From: Tritrichomonas musculus
Lineage: Eukaryota; Parabasalia; Tritrichomonadida; Tritrichomonadidae
Reading direction: 5' to 3'
Length of the DNA: 64,000 bases
Assembly (NCBI GenBank): GCA_039105265.1
Contig: JAPFFF010000037.1
Span: 434,001 to 498,000 of the forward strand
In this document: one piece after another, positions 47,960 through 57,408 of the stretch
How positions within the stretch are numbered: position 1 is the first letter of the stretch
Layout of the letters: every line of letters begins with the position of its first letter
Notes under the pieces: generated by a model
Database searches by the model: none
What the model was told of the DNA's origin: nothing
Seen by the model: only the letters and a program-made list of their open reading frames with translations
Position numbers and translations under genes: made by a program

Positions 47960-47966
47960 TTTTTTT
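47960..47966 (+). terminator. Pol III terminator of tRNA-Trp
   Basis: T7 begins five bases after the tRNA 3' end. Confidence 0.8.
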
Positions 47967-48179
47967 CTTATAAATAAATATAAATTTATATTCAACCAAA
48001 GCAAAAGGACATTAATTAACTCATTGCCAGTTATAAAGCATGTTCAAATTGTTATTTTTATGTGCTTTTGTTTGGTTATATAATTATATAAATTCAATTT
48101 GTTTTGTTCTTTTGTTATCAAAAATCAATAAAATAATTCTACATATTATAAACATCTTTAAACAAATTCTTCATCAATA

Positions 48180-48821
48180 TCATTGAAGAAGAGATTGAGC
48201 ATACCTTGCATAATCAGGTGATGCTTCAAGAAAAGCTTTAATTGATTCTTTGGGTAAATTTATTTTCATGAGAACTTCTGAAGGAGCCAAAAAAACCATA
48301 GGCTCTTTTGATGTAAATTCGATTTCCGTTCGAACCAAGGGATGCTTTAAAATTGTGCTTGAAGGTTCTTTTACACCAACAAGTATTGCAGGTAGCTTGA
48401 TGCGATTTTCTGGTTCTGGTAAAATAAAGTTGCGCTGTATTAAAGCTTTAAACAAAGTTAATAAAGCAATTTTGCTTTCAAGTAATTTTTCCTTGTTTTG
48501 AATTCTTTTTATGTCACTTTCTGAAAGAACTGATGAATTAACTGGAATAGATTTGAAGAAGGGACTAGTTCCTTGGTAAATAATTTGTTTTCCAACTTTA
48601 TCAATAACGCCTGCTGCCGATAAAACATTTATAACATCATAAATTCTTCTTTTAATTGTATCTTGGCCTTTTAAGCCTGGGTTTTGAAAAGTCAACTTTT
48701 CAATGATACAAGTTGCAATATCCTCTGATGTTGTTGTTTTTAAATCTCGAATAAGTTCCATAGTATGAGGTGCAAGATTTTTTAGGCATATTTTGTTTTT
48801 CTGCTTTTTCGCGTCTGTCAT
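48180..48821 (-). CDS. DP-family transcription factor (E2F dimerisation partner)
   Basis: This is a 213-residue protein. The winged-helix DNA-binding domain (about 14-83) ends with IKRRIYDVINVLSAAGVIDKV (57-77), carrying the RRxYD contact of the E2F/DP family and the DP-style INVL helix. The dimerisation region follows: ESKIALLTLFKALIQRNFIL (115-134) and IKLPAILVGVKEPSSTILKH (141-160), which match the DP pattern (AFKNLVQRN, LPFIIVNT). DP proteins pair with E2F to control S-phase genes. It is shorter than animal DP (about 400 residues) but keeps the core. No E2F gene lies nearby. Confidence 0.82.
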   Translation of the reverse strand: MTDAKKQKNKICLKNLAPHTMELIRDLKTTTSEDIATCIIEKLTFQNPGLKGQDTIKRRIYDVINVLSAAGVIDKVGKQIIYQGTSPFFKSIPVNSSVLSESDIKRIQNKEKLLESKIALLTLFKALIQRNFILPEPENRIKLPAILVGVKEPSSTILKHPLVRTEIEFTSKEPMVFLAPSEVLMKINLPKESIKAFLEASPDYARYAQSLLQ

Positions 48822-50092
48822 AAAAATATAATTAAATTTTAAACTTATTCATACATTCAAATGTAGCATAGAAAAAGCTGATTATCAGATAATGTTTTTG
48901 ATAGAACAAAGGCCTATCACTTGGTAAAATAATCATTTATCCATCAAGAAAACTGATACTGAGAATGAAAAATATATATATTGACAATATTTCATTAAAT
49001 TCACTCATTTTTAATGCTTATTCTGAAGATATGAATCTATTTATAAATTGTGATAATTATGATTTTAATGAAAAAATCACAGAATAATTGATCTTCTAGA
49101 ATATTTATTCAATTTTTATTATAATAATTCGATATTTCCTAATTTTATTTCCGAAATAATTGCATATTATAAAAAAAAGCAAATATTATATAATTATATA
49201 AAAATCTCCGAAACTATGCTATATATATTAAAAATAATACTAAATTTAAATTTTAAACAATTAATATTGTAAAAATAGCAAAGAAATATATATTAGTCTC
49301 ATTTGATAAACTCTAAAATAAAAGAGGAATTCTTTATAGCACATGCAACTTTTTCAGAAGAAAATGATCGTTCATTTTTTAGAGCTTTATTTTACAGAGA
49401 AAAGATTAAAAGTTCCTTGTATTTTTTATTGATTTTTTAATTTATGCCATTTAGAGAATATGTTAAACGCGAAATAATCGAAAATTTTCAAAAATGAGAT
49501 TGTTTTAGATTATTTCGCGTTTAAAAATGGTTTATTTAGATAATCAAATGGCTTAATAGGCTTCCTACATTGATATAATTTATGTTTTAATGGTTAAAAT
49601 CAGTATTAAATAAGAAAACAAAAATTTTTAAATTATTTTAAATGAATAGAGGGTCATGCTATTAATTTTATTTTCTCAAAAAGTTTATTTAAACCATATA
49701 GTCATACAAAAAGTTCTCTTTGCAAAAGCACTGGGCTAAAAAATTACACCCAAAATAAAAAGCATTATTTTTTGAATTGTTTATAGTTGGTTGACAAAAA
49801 AAAATTTTTGAACAAAAATCTGTTTTCACTTAACTTCTATATAATAGAAAAGAATTTGGATTTTAAAAAGCCAAAAACATTAAATAATATACAAGTGCGA
49901 ATATGTTTTTCTGTTTAAATTTAGTTTTGGTTGAAGTTTTTTTTATGAATGAATATATCAAATATTGGGGAAATCGTAATCGCCCGTGGCGGTTTAGGTC
50001 AATATTGACCTTGTGATGTAAGTATCATATATGGCATGAGCATCTGAAGCTTTTAATCTAGTCCCTTTAGTAGTATATAAAAATGGCGTGAT
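48822..50092. other. Gene-free region with palindromes
   Basis: AT-rich. It contains the palindromic unit at 49446-49551, a 16-bp perfect palindrome AGGTCAATATTGACCT at 49996-50011 and nothing gene-like. Confidence 0.45.
49446..49551. repeat. Fold-back unit with 17-bp perfect arms
   Basis: TTAAACGCGAAATAATC at 49463-49479 pairs with its exact complement at 49508-49524 (28-base loop). Outer GCCATTT/AAATGGC ends at about 49446 and 49551 pair as well. It could be a small fold-back MITE or a stem-loop RNA; no target duplication is obvious. Confidence 0.6.
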
Positions 50093-50331
50093 TTTTTAAC
50101 GTCCCTTCGGGTCCGTTAAAACATCCCTCCATTTATCAGTCAGAAACGACTTTTTGAATAGATATAAGGTCATCGAACTTTTTGAGAATCTATTCGTCTG
50201 GATAGGAAATTGAGGCCCTATTCGTCCGGCCAAGAGTTTGAGAGGTAATTTGGTCAGGCAAGAAATTGAGAAGGTATCTGGCCTTTGAAAATTTTTTTTA
50301 ACTACTTTTTTACATCACACAAGGAGATGTT
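50093..50331 (+). promoter_or_regulatory. 5' flank of the decayed transposase
   Basis: Holds a TTTTAACG/CGTTAAAA dyad with CCC-TTC-GGG inside (about 50093-50120), ACTTTTTGAA at 50149-50158, AACTTTTTGA at 50176-50185 and three imperfect 28-base repeats (50191, 50219, 50247) sharing GAAATTGAG. These may be the subterminal or promoter sequence of the mariner-like element. Confidence 0.4.
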
Positions 50332-51297
50332 ATGGCCAAAACATTATGCCAATCTTTCAAGTATAAAAAAACGACTTATTATAAATTAAAAGTGACAGAA
50401 AAATATAAAAAAACAGATCATCCAACAAAATGAGATAAACCAAAAATTGAAAAAGCAATTGAATATATAAATGATAAACCCGTCTTGACTCTGGAAGAAA
50501 TAATTGATAAGGCAGTTGAGGAATCAAATTTTCCCAGAGTTGCCAAATCCACTTTATCAAGCTATTTGAAAACTAGGTTGATAACAATGAAATCATGCCG
50601 TTTAGATCCAGTTGCAAGAAATTGTGATGAAACTAAAGAAAGCAGAAAAACCTATTGCGCTGACTTTTTACGTAATTTATCTCGTACTTTTGTCTTCATT
50701 GATGAAATGGGTTTTAGTTGCTGCACACAAAGAAATCGTGGAAGAAGTCTCCGAGGCACAATTTGCAAAAGACTTGGGCCATTAATCAAAGCACCAACAG
50801 TCAATGTATGCATGGCCGTGTCAAAAGATATCGGAATCGTGCATCACTCTGTAAAAAACTGTGCTTTTAATGGTGACTTGTTTTCTGACTTCATTGATGA
50901 ATTGATTGAAAAATGCTTAAATATAGAGCTTAAAAATATATGCTCTATTATGGACAATGTTCGTATGCATAAATCTCAGTCAGAAATCTCAGAAAAATGT
51001 AAAAAAAATGGAATTGAAATAGTTTTTATACCAGTCTATTGTCCGGAACTTAATCCTATTGAAAATGCATTTTCTATAATAAAGTCTCATATTTAAAAAT
51101 TATTTAGAACCAAACACTATCAGCAATTATTAGACACACAAAAGTTGTCATTTGGATTAAAAGCTAGAGCAAGAGAGAAAATTGTGATTGATTCTTTAAA
51201 TGAATCACTGGCTCGAATTGATACAACTGTCATGAATGAATTGTTTGCCCATATGTTGTCAGTTTTCCCAAGAGTATTTAATAATGAAGATATATAA
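50332..51297 (+). pseudogene. Decayed IS630/mariner-type transposase
   Basis: One frame runs from the ATG at 50332 to TAA at 51297 with a TGA at 50431-50433 and a TAA at 51094-51096. The DDE core is clear: FVFIDEMGFS (first Asp), CSIMDNVRMHKS (second Asp) and CPELNPIENAF (Glu), with 35 residues between the second Asp and the Glu. The N-terminal part has a helix-turn-helix-like region. With two nonsense codons it is probably dead, although the 203-codon central part alone keeps the whole catalytic triad. Confidence 0.8.
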
Positions 51298-51804
51298 CTT
51301 TTATTTCTTTAAAAGAGCCTATTTTATTTATTTATATTATCATGTATTTATTTAACATCATTGAATTCGACAACTTTGAGTTCAGCGACATCGAATTCAA
51401 TAACATCGAATTTAACAGCTTCGAATTCAACAACATCAAATTTAACAACATCGAATTCAAAAGCATCGAATTTAACAACATCGAATTTAAAAGCATCGAA
51501 TTCAATAGCATCGAGTTCAATAGCACCGAATTTAACAACTTCGAATTCAACAGCACTTATCTCATTAATGTCGAATTTAACATCATTGAATTCAATATCA
51601 TTGAAATCAATGTCAGTAATCATATAAACTTTGAAATCAACATTATTTATTTAATCAATTAGAGTAAAAATAAATAAATAAATAATTGATTCTAAATCTT
51701 TTTTAATTTTAACAAAAATAACTTAAAATATTTATTAAAATAAATTCTTATCCAACTAAAAATGCATTTAGGATAACATTCAAATAAACAAAACCTTGAA
51801 ATAT
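51298..51804. other. Spacer with 15-bp minisatellite
   Basis: Apart from the minisatellite at 51354-51645, only AT-rich sequence. The left target duplication of the MULE-like MITE is at 51795-51804. Confidence 0.5.
51354..51645. repeat. 15-bp minisatellite, about 19 copies
   Basis: The unit is like CATCGAATTCAACAA, with GAATTC or GAATTT at the core. Because the unit is a multiple of three and the words rarely give stops, several frames on both strands are open and encode pentapeptides (IEFNN, LLNSM, KFDVV). No start, promoter or protein context supports a gene. Confidence 0.85.
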
Positions 51805-51953
51805 TATCCCTTTCGGCCGTATGCCGTAATTGAAGATTTTTTTGTAAAGTATTCAAAAAGTTGCACTTTTGCCGTGTGCCGTAGAAGTTTTGTAAAATAA
51901 ACTATTCAATGAACGACCAAATAGCCGTATTTTACAAAACCGCCGAAGGGCTA
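51805..51953. mobile_element. MULE-like MITE, copy 1 (149 bp)
   Basis: Ends TATCCCTTTCGGC and GCCGAAGGGCTA are imperfect inverted repeats. CTTGAAATAT flanks it on both sides (51795-51804 and 51954-51963), a 10 bp target duplication as in Mutator-like elements. Inside are several GCCGTA words and TCAAAAAGTTGCAC (51853-51866), the same 14 bases as in the RAD23/SCAMP promoter. Confidence 0.8.
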
Positions 51954-51963
51954 CTTGAAATAT

Positions 51964-52382
51964 TGTTTTTTTTTTGTATTAGAAAAATAACCAAAAAAAT
52001 GAAATACATACACTTATGTATATATAAGTGTATATATCACAATAGATAATTGATGATATGAGCTAGAACATTTAATTATTGGAATTATTTTGATTAAAAT
52101 TATTTTTTCTGTAATCATAATGAACTTTTCCGTTATTAAAGTGGATATTTCCGTTATAATCTCATAAAGACTGTATTATTTTAATAATTTATGATAAAAA
52201 TGAAAAATAATAAAAAATAATTTTATATTCCAAATAAATAAATATATCATTAATGAGAAATTAAACTATAGAAATGCTATTGCTTTTGTCACTTTTTTCA
52301 AAAAAAAAAAAAAAAAAAAAAAAAAACCAAAAGTCGGTTTCCAAATCCATATACAAAATATTGGAAGGATCCTGATCTATGT
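51964..52382. other. Spacer with poly(A) tract
   Basis: Contains ATACACTTAT-GTATAT-ATAAGTGTAT (52008-52033), a hairpin with 10-bp arms, and an A27 tract at 52300-52326 just before the pogo fragment. Confidence 0.6.
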
Positions 52383-52761
52383 ATGACTGTAAAACAGAAG
52401 TACCTGGAACATAAAAACAGTTTAAATGAAGATTGTCATTTCGTTTCACGAATTGCAACATTACAAGGAATAAATAGAAAAACGCTGAGAGGATGGATGA
52501 AAAAATTGGATGAAGATAAATCATGGAACCCTTTTTATACGAAAAACCATGGATCCTTCCACCGAATATTCAAATACCAACAAGAAGATAGCATAATGGA
52601 ATATATAGATGCAAATTACATTTCAGAAGGTAATTATTTTTGTGACAGTCAATTTCAAACCGTCGTTTTTGATGCTTTCAATTTGATTCACGAAGATGAT
52701 CTTGAAATTCCCAATTTCAATTGCTGCGCTCATTTTATTCACGATTTAAAAATAAGACATA
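52383..52761 (+). pseudogene. Pogo-like transposase, N-terminal half (interrupted)
   Basis: Residues read MTVKQKYLEHKNSLNEDCHF with a helix-turn-helix (RIATLQGINRKTLRGWMKKL), typical of the DNA-binding domains of pogo/Tigger transposases. After DLKIRH the frame runs into the Tc1/mariner element inserted at the TA at 52760-52761. The rest of the gene continues at 54567. The other half has its own stop and frameshifts. Confidence 0.75.
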
Positions 52762-52796
52762 AACTGAAACGCAAATTTTCGTACGATTCAATTTTT
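52762..52796 (+). repeat. Left 35-bp terminal inverted repeat
   Basis: Identical over 35 bases to the complement of 54532-54566; the expected binding site of the encoded transposase. Confidence 0.9.
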
Positions 52797-52846
52797 CAAT
52801 TACCTCATTGAATTTTTTTAAATGCAATTCAAATTAAAAATAAAAC

Positions 52847-54355
52847 ATGTTTCCATCTATATACCCAAGATATTATTTTCCTTGCCAATTTGTACTTACT
52901 CAGCCAAGACATCCTAATATTAAACCAAAGAGTCTCACTCCAAGAAGGCCATTACAAACTTTGGATTTAAACAACAATAATAAAAGCATTCATGAAATGA
53001 TACCTTTCAAAAACATGAATGTTAAAGATATAGATATTTTCGAATATATAAAAAACCACACTATTACGCAAACAAGAGATCACTTTGGAGTCGGTTCATA
53101 TAGAATTAACAGAATACTTAGTGAAATGGACGGCTCTAAAAGACACAAACGAAAAACTACAGATGAAATAGATGATTTCATCGTTGAAACCGCAAATTCT
53201 GGTATTATATATGCAAATGAAATTGCAAGGTTGATATTTTTAAAATTTAATTTGTTAATTTCGCATGATACAGTTAACCGTCGGTTAATAGAAAACAAAT
53301 ATAAATTCAGAAACCCACGACATATTCAAATGTTGAGTAAGGCACAAGTATTTAACAGATATAATTTTTGTTATAATCTTTTAAATAATATATCCTATAA
53401 TTTAAGCACAATTACCAGAAGAATAATATTTACCGATGAGTGTAGGATTTGTGGTGGTCCAGACTGCTCAAAAAGATGGTTTAGATCAGATGATTATTCT
53501 GAATTCACTACTATTTCAACAGAAAAATTTTCAATCAGTGTAATGATATTTGCTGCTATCGGTTATAATTATATATCTGATGTTTATTTTATAGAAGGTT
53601 CATTAAACACCGACAAATATATAAATTTATTAATTCAAAGCGACTTATTCAAAAAGTTGAACGATAAATTTGGACCATTTAATTATTTGTATGAGCAAGA
53701 TGGCGCTCCTTGCCACACAACTCAAAAATCAATTAAATTTATAGAGCAAAATGCAAGAATACTATATGGGTGGCCTCCAAATAGCCCCGATCTGTCGCCC
53801 ATTGAAATGATATGGGCGATAGTCAAACGAAAATTACAAAAATTGAATTACATTCCAAAAAATAAAGAAGAATTAAAAGAAGCCATTAGAAATATTTGGA
53901 AAACGATAAAATTGGAAACCGTTAATTCGTTAATAGACAGTTTTCAATATCGAATACAAATGTGCCACGATGTAGGCGGACAAAGCATCTCGCACTACCT
54001 TTCAAACCACAAACATGATATTCCAGAAGAAGACAAAGCAAAGGAATTTCCATTACTGCTTACTCCTGATGACAATTATAACATTTATCAACAAAATCAG
54101 AAAAATCCCAGAAAATGGAAAGATAATTCCAAAATATTGTCTCCTAACATTCAAATTGAACCTAGTTCTCTTCGGATTAAATGCAATGAGCTTGATGGTA
54201 AAATCAGAGATTATACAAATCACGTAAATTTATTTAATCAAGTTCCTTTAGATATTTCAGTCATTGGGAGGCATTTAAATCTAGTGAATTGTACAAGAAA
54301 TAGTCATCCAGAACGTGAAAATGAGTATTCTTCTGATGACGAAAATAATGATTAA
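52847..54355 (+). CDS. Tc1/mariner transposase, DD34E, intact
   Basis: This is a 502-residue protein. Two helix-turn-helix regions (about 62-92 with FGVGSYRINRIL, and 103-150 with ISHDTVNRRLIEN) would bind the terminal repeats. The catalytic triad is complete: IIFTDECR (Asp197), LYEQDGAPCH (Asp285) and WPPNSPDLSPIEMIW (Glu320), with 34 residues between the last two. This is the classical DD34E Tc1 signature. It is longer than typical Tc1 proteins (about 340 residues) because of a 60-residue N-terminal and a 100-residue acidic C-terminal extension. It has no stops or frameshifts and sits within matching termini, so it is probably functional. Confidence 0.93.
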   Translation: MFPSIYPRYYFPCQFVLTQPRHPNIKPKSLTPRRPLQTLDLNNNNKSIHEMIPFKNMNVKDIDIFEYIKNHTITQTRDHFGVGSYRINRILSEMDGSKRHKRKTTDEIDDFIVETANSGIIYANEIARLIFLKFNLLISHDTVNRRLIENKYKFRNPRHIQMLSKAQVFNRYNFCYNLLNNISYNLSTITRRIIFTDECRICGGPDCSKRWFRSDDYSEFTTISTEKFSISVMIFAAIGYNYISDVYFIEGSLNTDKYINLLIQSDLFKKLNDKFGPFNYLYEQDGAPCHTTQKSIKFIEQNARILYGWPPNSPDLSPIEMIWAIVKRKLQKLNYIPKNKEELKEAIRNIWKTIKLETVNSLIDSFQYRIQMCHDVGGQSISHYLSNHKHDIPEEDKAKEFPLLLTPDDNYNIYQQNQKNPRKWKDNSKILSPNIQIEPSSLRIKCNELDGKIRDYTNHVNLFNQVPLDISVIGRHLNLVNCTRNSHPERENEYSSDDENND

Positions 54356-54443
54356 TTTTATAATATTTTCAATTAATTTTATTTTATTTTTTTAATTTTC
54401 AATTAATTTTATATATAAATAAAATAAACTTATCAAAATTTGT

Positions 54444-54477
54444 GAACGCAAATTTTCGTACGGTTCAATTTTTTTTT
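54444..54477 (+). repeat. Subterminal direct copy of the Tc1/mariner terminus
   Basis: GAACGCAAATTTTCGTACGG followed by TTCAATTTTT repeats the terminal sequence with one clear difference, in the orientation of the left end. With the right terminus (54532-54566) it could form a hairpin with about 30-bp arms. Confidence 0.85.
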
Positions 54478-54531
54478 ATACTCTTAAATTTTGTTAAAAA
54501 TTATTTTTTTGCCTTTGAAAAGTATAGAAAA

Positions 54532-54566
54532 AAAAATTGAATCGTACGAAAATTTGCGTTTCAGTT
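54532..54566 (-). repeat. Right 35-bp terminal inverted repeat
   Basis: Exact complement of the left terminus, followed by the TA duplication at 54567-54568. Confidence 0.9.
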
Positions 54567-55323
54567 TAATGTTTCTTCAAAATTGCACATTTTAAACAAA
54601 GATCTAAAAACAATCCAAAAAGTGATAATGCATTTATTATAGATGAATTCAAAGCAACAATTCAATCAGTGATAGAAAACGCACGCTAAAAAGGCGAACC
54701 TGTGGTAAACGGTGTAGAAACCGGATTTCAAATTCTACCAAATTGTGTAAAAACTTGGGCATACAAGAATTCAAGCAACGTATCAATTGATGTTTTAGAC
54801 TCCTCCAAGGAGAGAATTTCAGTTACGGTCAGCGTTACAAGCACGAATTGCAAATTACCTTTGTTTATTATTGCAGGTGCAAATTCTGAAGAGGAAAAAG
54901 ATGATTTATTAGGTCAATTAATTGAGCCAAATATTTCAACCTTCTCTAAAAAGTCATACATGACAACAGAAAAGTTTATAGAATATTTACATTTTATTAG
55001 AAAACAATTCAACTCAGAAATTCCAATTCACTTAATTGTTGATTCATATGCTTCTCACAAAAGTTTTCAAATCAACCATGACAGCTAAACAATTAAATAT
55101 TAATTTATATTTTATTCCAAGCGGTTTATCAGACATTTTAGAGCCTTTAGACTTGTCCATTTTTGCACCCTTGAAATCTATGGTTAATTCTAAAATATCA
55201 AATTATCTTTTTGGAAATCAAGAAAAAGAAGTAGGAAAGAAAAGAACAGTAACATTTGTTCAAAAAGCTTATGAAGAATTATCTATAGATAACCTCGTAT
55301 ATGCTTGGTCGCAATATTATTAA
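54567..55323 (+). pseudogene. Pogo-like transposase, C-terminal half
   Basis: This continues the gene broken at 52760. After a frame change near 54582 it reads HFKQRSKNNPKSDNAFIIDE, meets a TAA at 54687-54689, then KGEPVVNGVETGFQILPNCV and VTSTNCKLPLFIIAGA. IHLIVDSYASHKS holds the second catalytic Asp. After a second frame change near 55060 comes FIPSGLSDILEPLDLSIFAP with the third Asp region. The DDE part fits the pogo/Tigger family. The stop and frameshifts show it was decaying before or since the insertion. Confidence 0.75.
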
Positions 55324-57408
55324 TTTATATCATTTACAAGTATTTTTTTTACTCTTTACGGAGAAATTTAAAAAGCTAGAGGTTTCAGTTGTTTTTTATT
55401 ACAAAAGAAAGTTTTAATTTCGATTTTTTCCAAAAAATAAAGTTTCTTTTCAATCCAATTGAATTTTTATTCAATGAACGTTGCTTTGAAATATAGATTT
55501 ACTCTTCATATTTCAAACAAAATCAAAAATTGATTTCTCTAATTTTTCTCACAAAGGATTAGCAATTCCTAGCGAAGTTTATATCATCTTTGCTTACAGT
55601 TTGATCTACTGATGAATGCTGAATATCATTACAATCTTAGCATTGTTCAACCATAGCTTCAATATTTATTTCAAATTTTAGTAATATTGATCATTTATAA
55701 TCTCAAATATTTGGCGATTCAATCAATTAATCAGACAGTATTACTCTTTTAGTTAAAATTTTTGCACATAAATTTAAATGCAATTCGATCATCTTATTTG
55801 GAAAATCTCGATTTCACAAATAATTCAAAATGTACAAGATCTAAAAAATATTGGAAACAAATCTCTCATTAATACTTAACATGAAACTACCGTAAGCTAA
55901 TTGCTATGTTCTTTAGTTTACCTGAATTTTTCCAAATAAGATGATATTTTTTTTCAAATTTTTTTGAACCTGCCTATTTCGCCTCTTTATTTGTTATTAT
56001 GCTCCATAATACATTTCAAATCACTAATTTTTTTCCTAAAAAAAACAGCAAGCATTAAGATATGATCAAATAATTTTGAATGGAAAACTAATTCAACCAA
56101 TTCTATGTATAAATATTAAAAGTAATGATGTATGAATAAGCTTGTAAATTTGGTGAAATAAACGTTTTTTGGGTTTTAAAAATCACCAAATGTAACTATA
56201 TTATTGTCAAATAAATTTTATTAATATTTATTATTGTCATAAACCATTGAATTATTTGAAAGAGGAATTAAATGAGATTTTCTCTGTAAAAAAATGTTAT
56301 TTTTTGAATATTACAAAATAATTGTATGATTTGTATAATATATCATATAAAATAATAATAAAAAGCTCATTTATATTGACGATTAAAAGCCAAATAACCG
56401 ATTTCACCAAAAGCCCAGGTCTTGGGCTTTTGGCGACAGCATTCAATTTTGAATAGTTTACATATATTTTGGAGATCACCAAAACGGTTTTTTTGGCGAT
56501 GGTGATTTGTAAAGCTTTCAAAATATCATCTATAAAATAAAATAAAAAAAAATAAGATATAAATATATAATAAAATCAATAAAAGCCGTTTTTCAATTGA
56601 AAATAAATTTTTTTCATTTATATTTTAAATATATACCGATATAAAATGTATTTAAAATATAAATAGTATTTATACTTTTATGAATATATATAGCCGAGTA
56701 ATTAAATAAATTCATTGAATTTATTGAATGTTGATTCGTAAATTGAATTATTATTTAATCAAATATCATTTAATCATTTTATTTAATAATTCATAAGAAA
56801 TAACTTTTTAAAAGATTTATTAAAATCGCCAAAAGACCAGAAAGAATCACCAAGACCAGGTCTTTTTTTTACTTTTGGATATATTTTACAAGCTTAGTAT
56901 GAAAGTAATAATTTGTATGAATTATCCTACGATCTTTTAAACTTAATCAGAATATTAAAATAATAATTTTTCCCCCTTCTTTTTTTTTTTACTTATATTT
57001 AAAATAACGTGCGTCCTCTATTTGGAAAGTGAAGTGATTTTTTGATTGTTTAAAAACAAAGGTGTATTGATTGTAAATTAATTTTATAAATATAATTATA
57101 TATTTAATAAATGATTGTTTTTATAAAAAGAATATTCAGCTGAAATAGCATTAATTGTTTAAAAAGATATTTTCAAAACAAAAATTCACTTCACTTTCCT
57201 AAAAAAAAATTATATCAAAAAAAGCAAATAAACTTAATTTCATAAGTTGGTAATATAGGCGAATTTTAGCCTAAACCGCTGCTTTCAATTCAAAATATAA
57301 TTGTTTTTGAATAAAGATAACAAATTTTGATAGAAAATAAAAGCTTTATAGAAAAGATAACCATTTTTGAGAGAACAAACAACGTTTTTTTTAATACTTC
57401 ATATTTAA
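55324..57408. other. Gene-free 2.1 kb with CCAAAA hairpins
   Basis: AT-rich without a gene. From about 56160 to 56870 the words CACCAAAA, CGCCAAAA and their complements recur, including the perfect hairpin at 56407-56433. It may be a decayed repeat element. Confidence 0.4.
56407..56433. repeat. Hairpin with 11-bp perfect arms
   Basis: CCAAAAGCCCA, loop GGTCT, then TGGGCTTTTGG. Related half-sites occur at about 56473-56510 (CACCAAAAC, TTGGCGATGGTGA) and 56826-56870 (CGCCAAAAGACC, ACCAGGTCTTT). Confidence 0.7.

Larger units (their letters stand above)
52762..54566 (+). mobile_element. Complete Tc1/mariner element, 1805 bp
   Basis: Perfect 35-bp terminal inverted repeats start AACTGAAACGCAAATTTTCG (52762-52796; complement 54532-54566). 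TA flanks both ends (52760-52761, 54567-54568). One long intact transposase gene fills the element. A third copy of the terminus lies in forward orientation at 54444-54477. The identity of the two ends and the intact frame suggest a recent, possibly active insertion. It interrupts a pogo-like gene. Confidence 0.88.

Noticed and set aside
47817-48083. 88-residue protein over the tRNA
   Set aside because: It overlaps the complete tRNA-Trp cloverleaf and has no protein features.
50332-51297. Reassigned TGA codon
   Set aside because: Intact genes in the window do not use in-frame TGA, and the same gene also has a TAA.
51342-51662. Pentapeptide-repeat protein gene on either strand
   Set aside because: Several frames on both strands are equally open because of the 15-bp unit; there is no supporting flank or domain beyond the repeat.
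52300-52326. Poly(A) tail of a retroposed gene
   Set aside because: No target duplication or processed gene sits next to it, and poly(A/T) tracts are frequent throughout the window.
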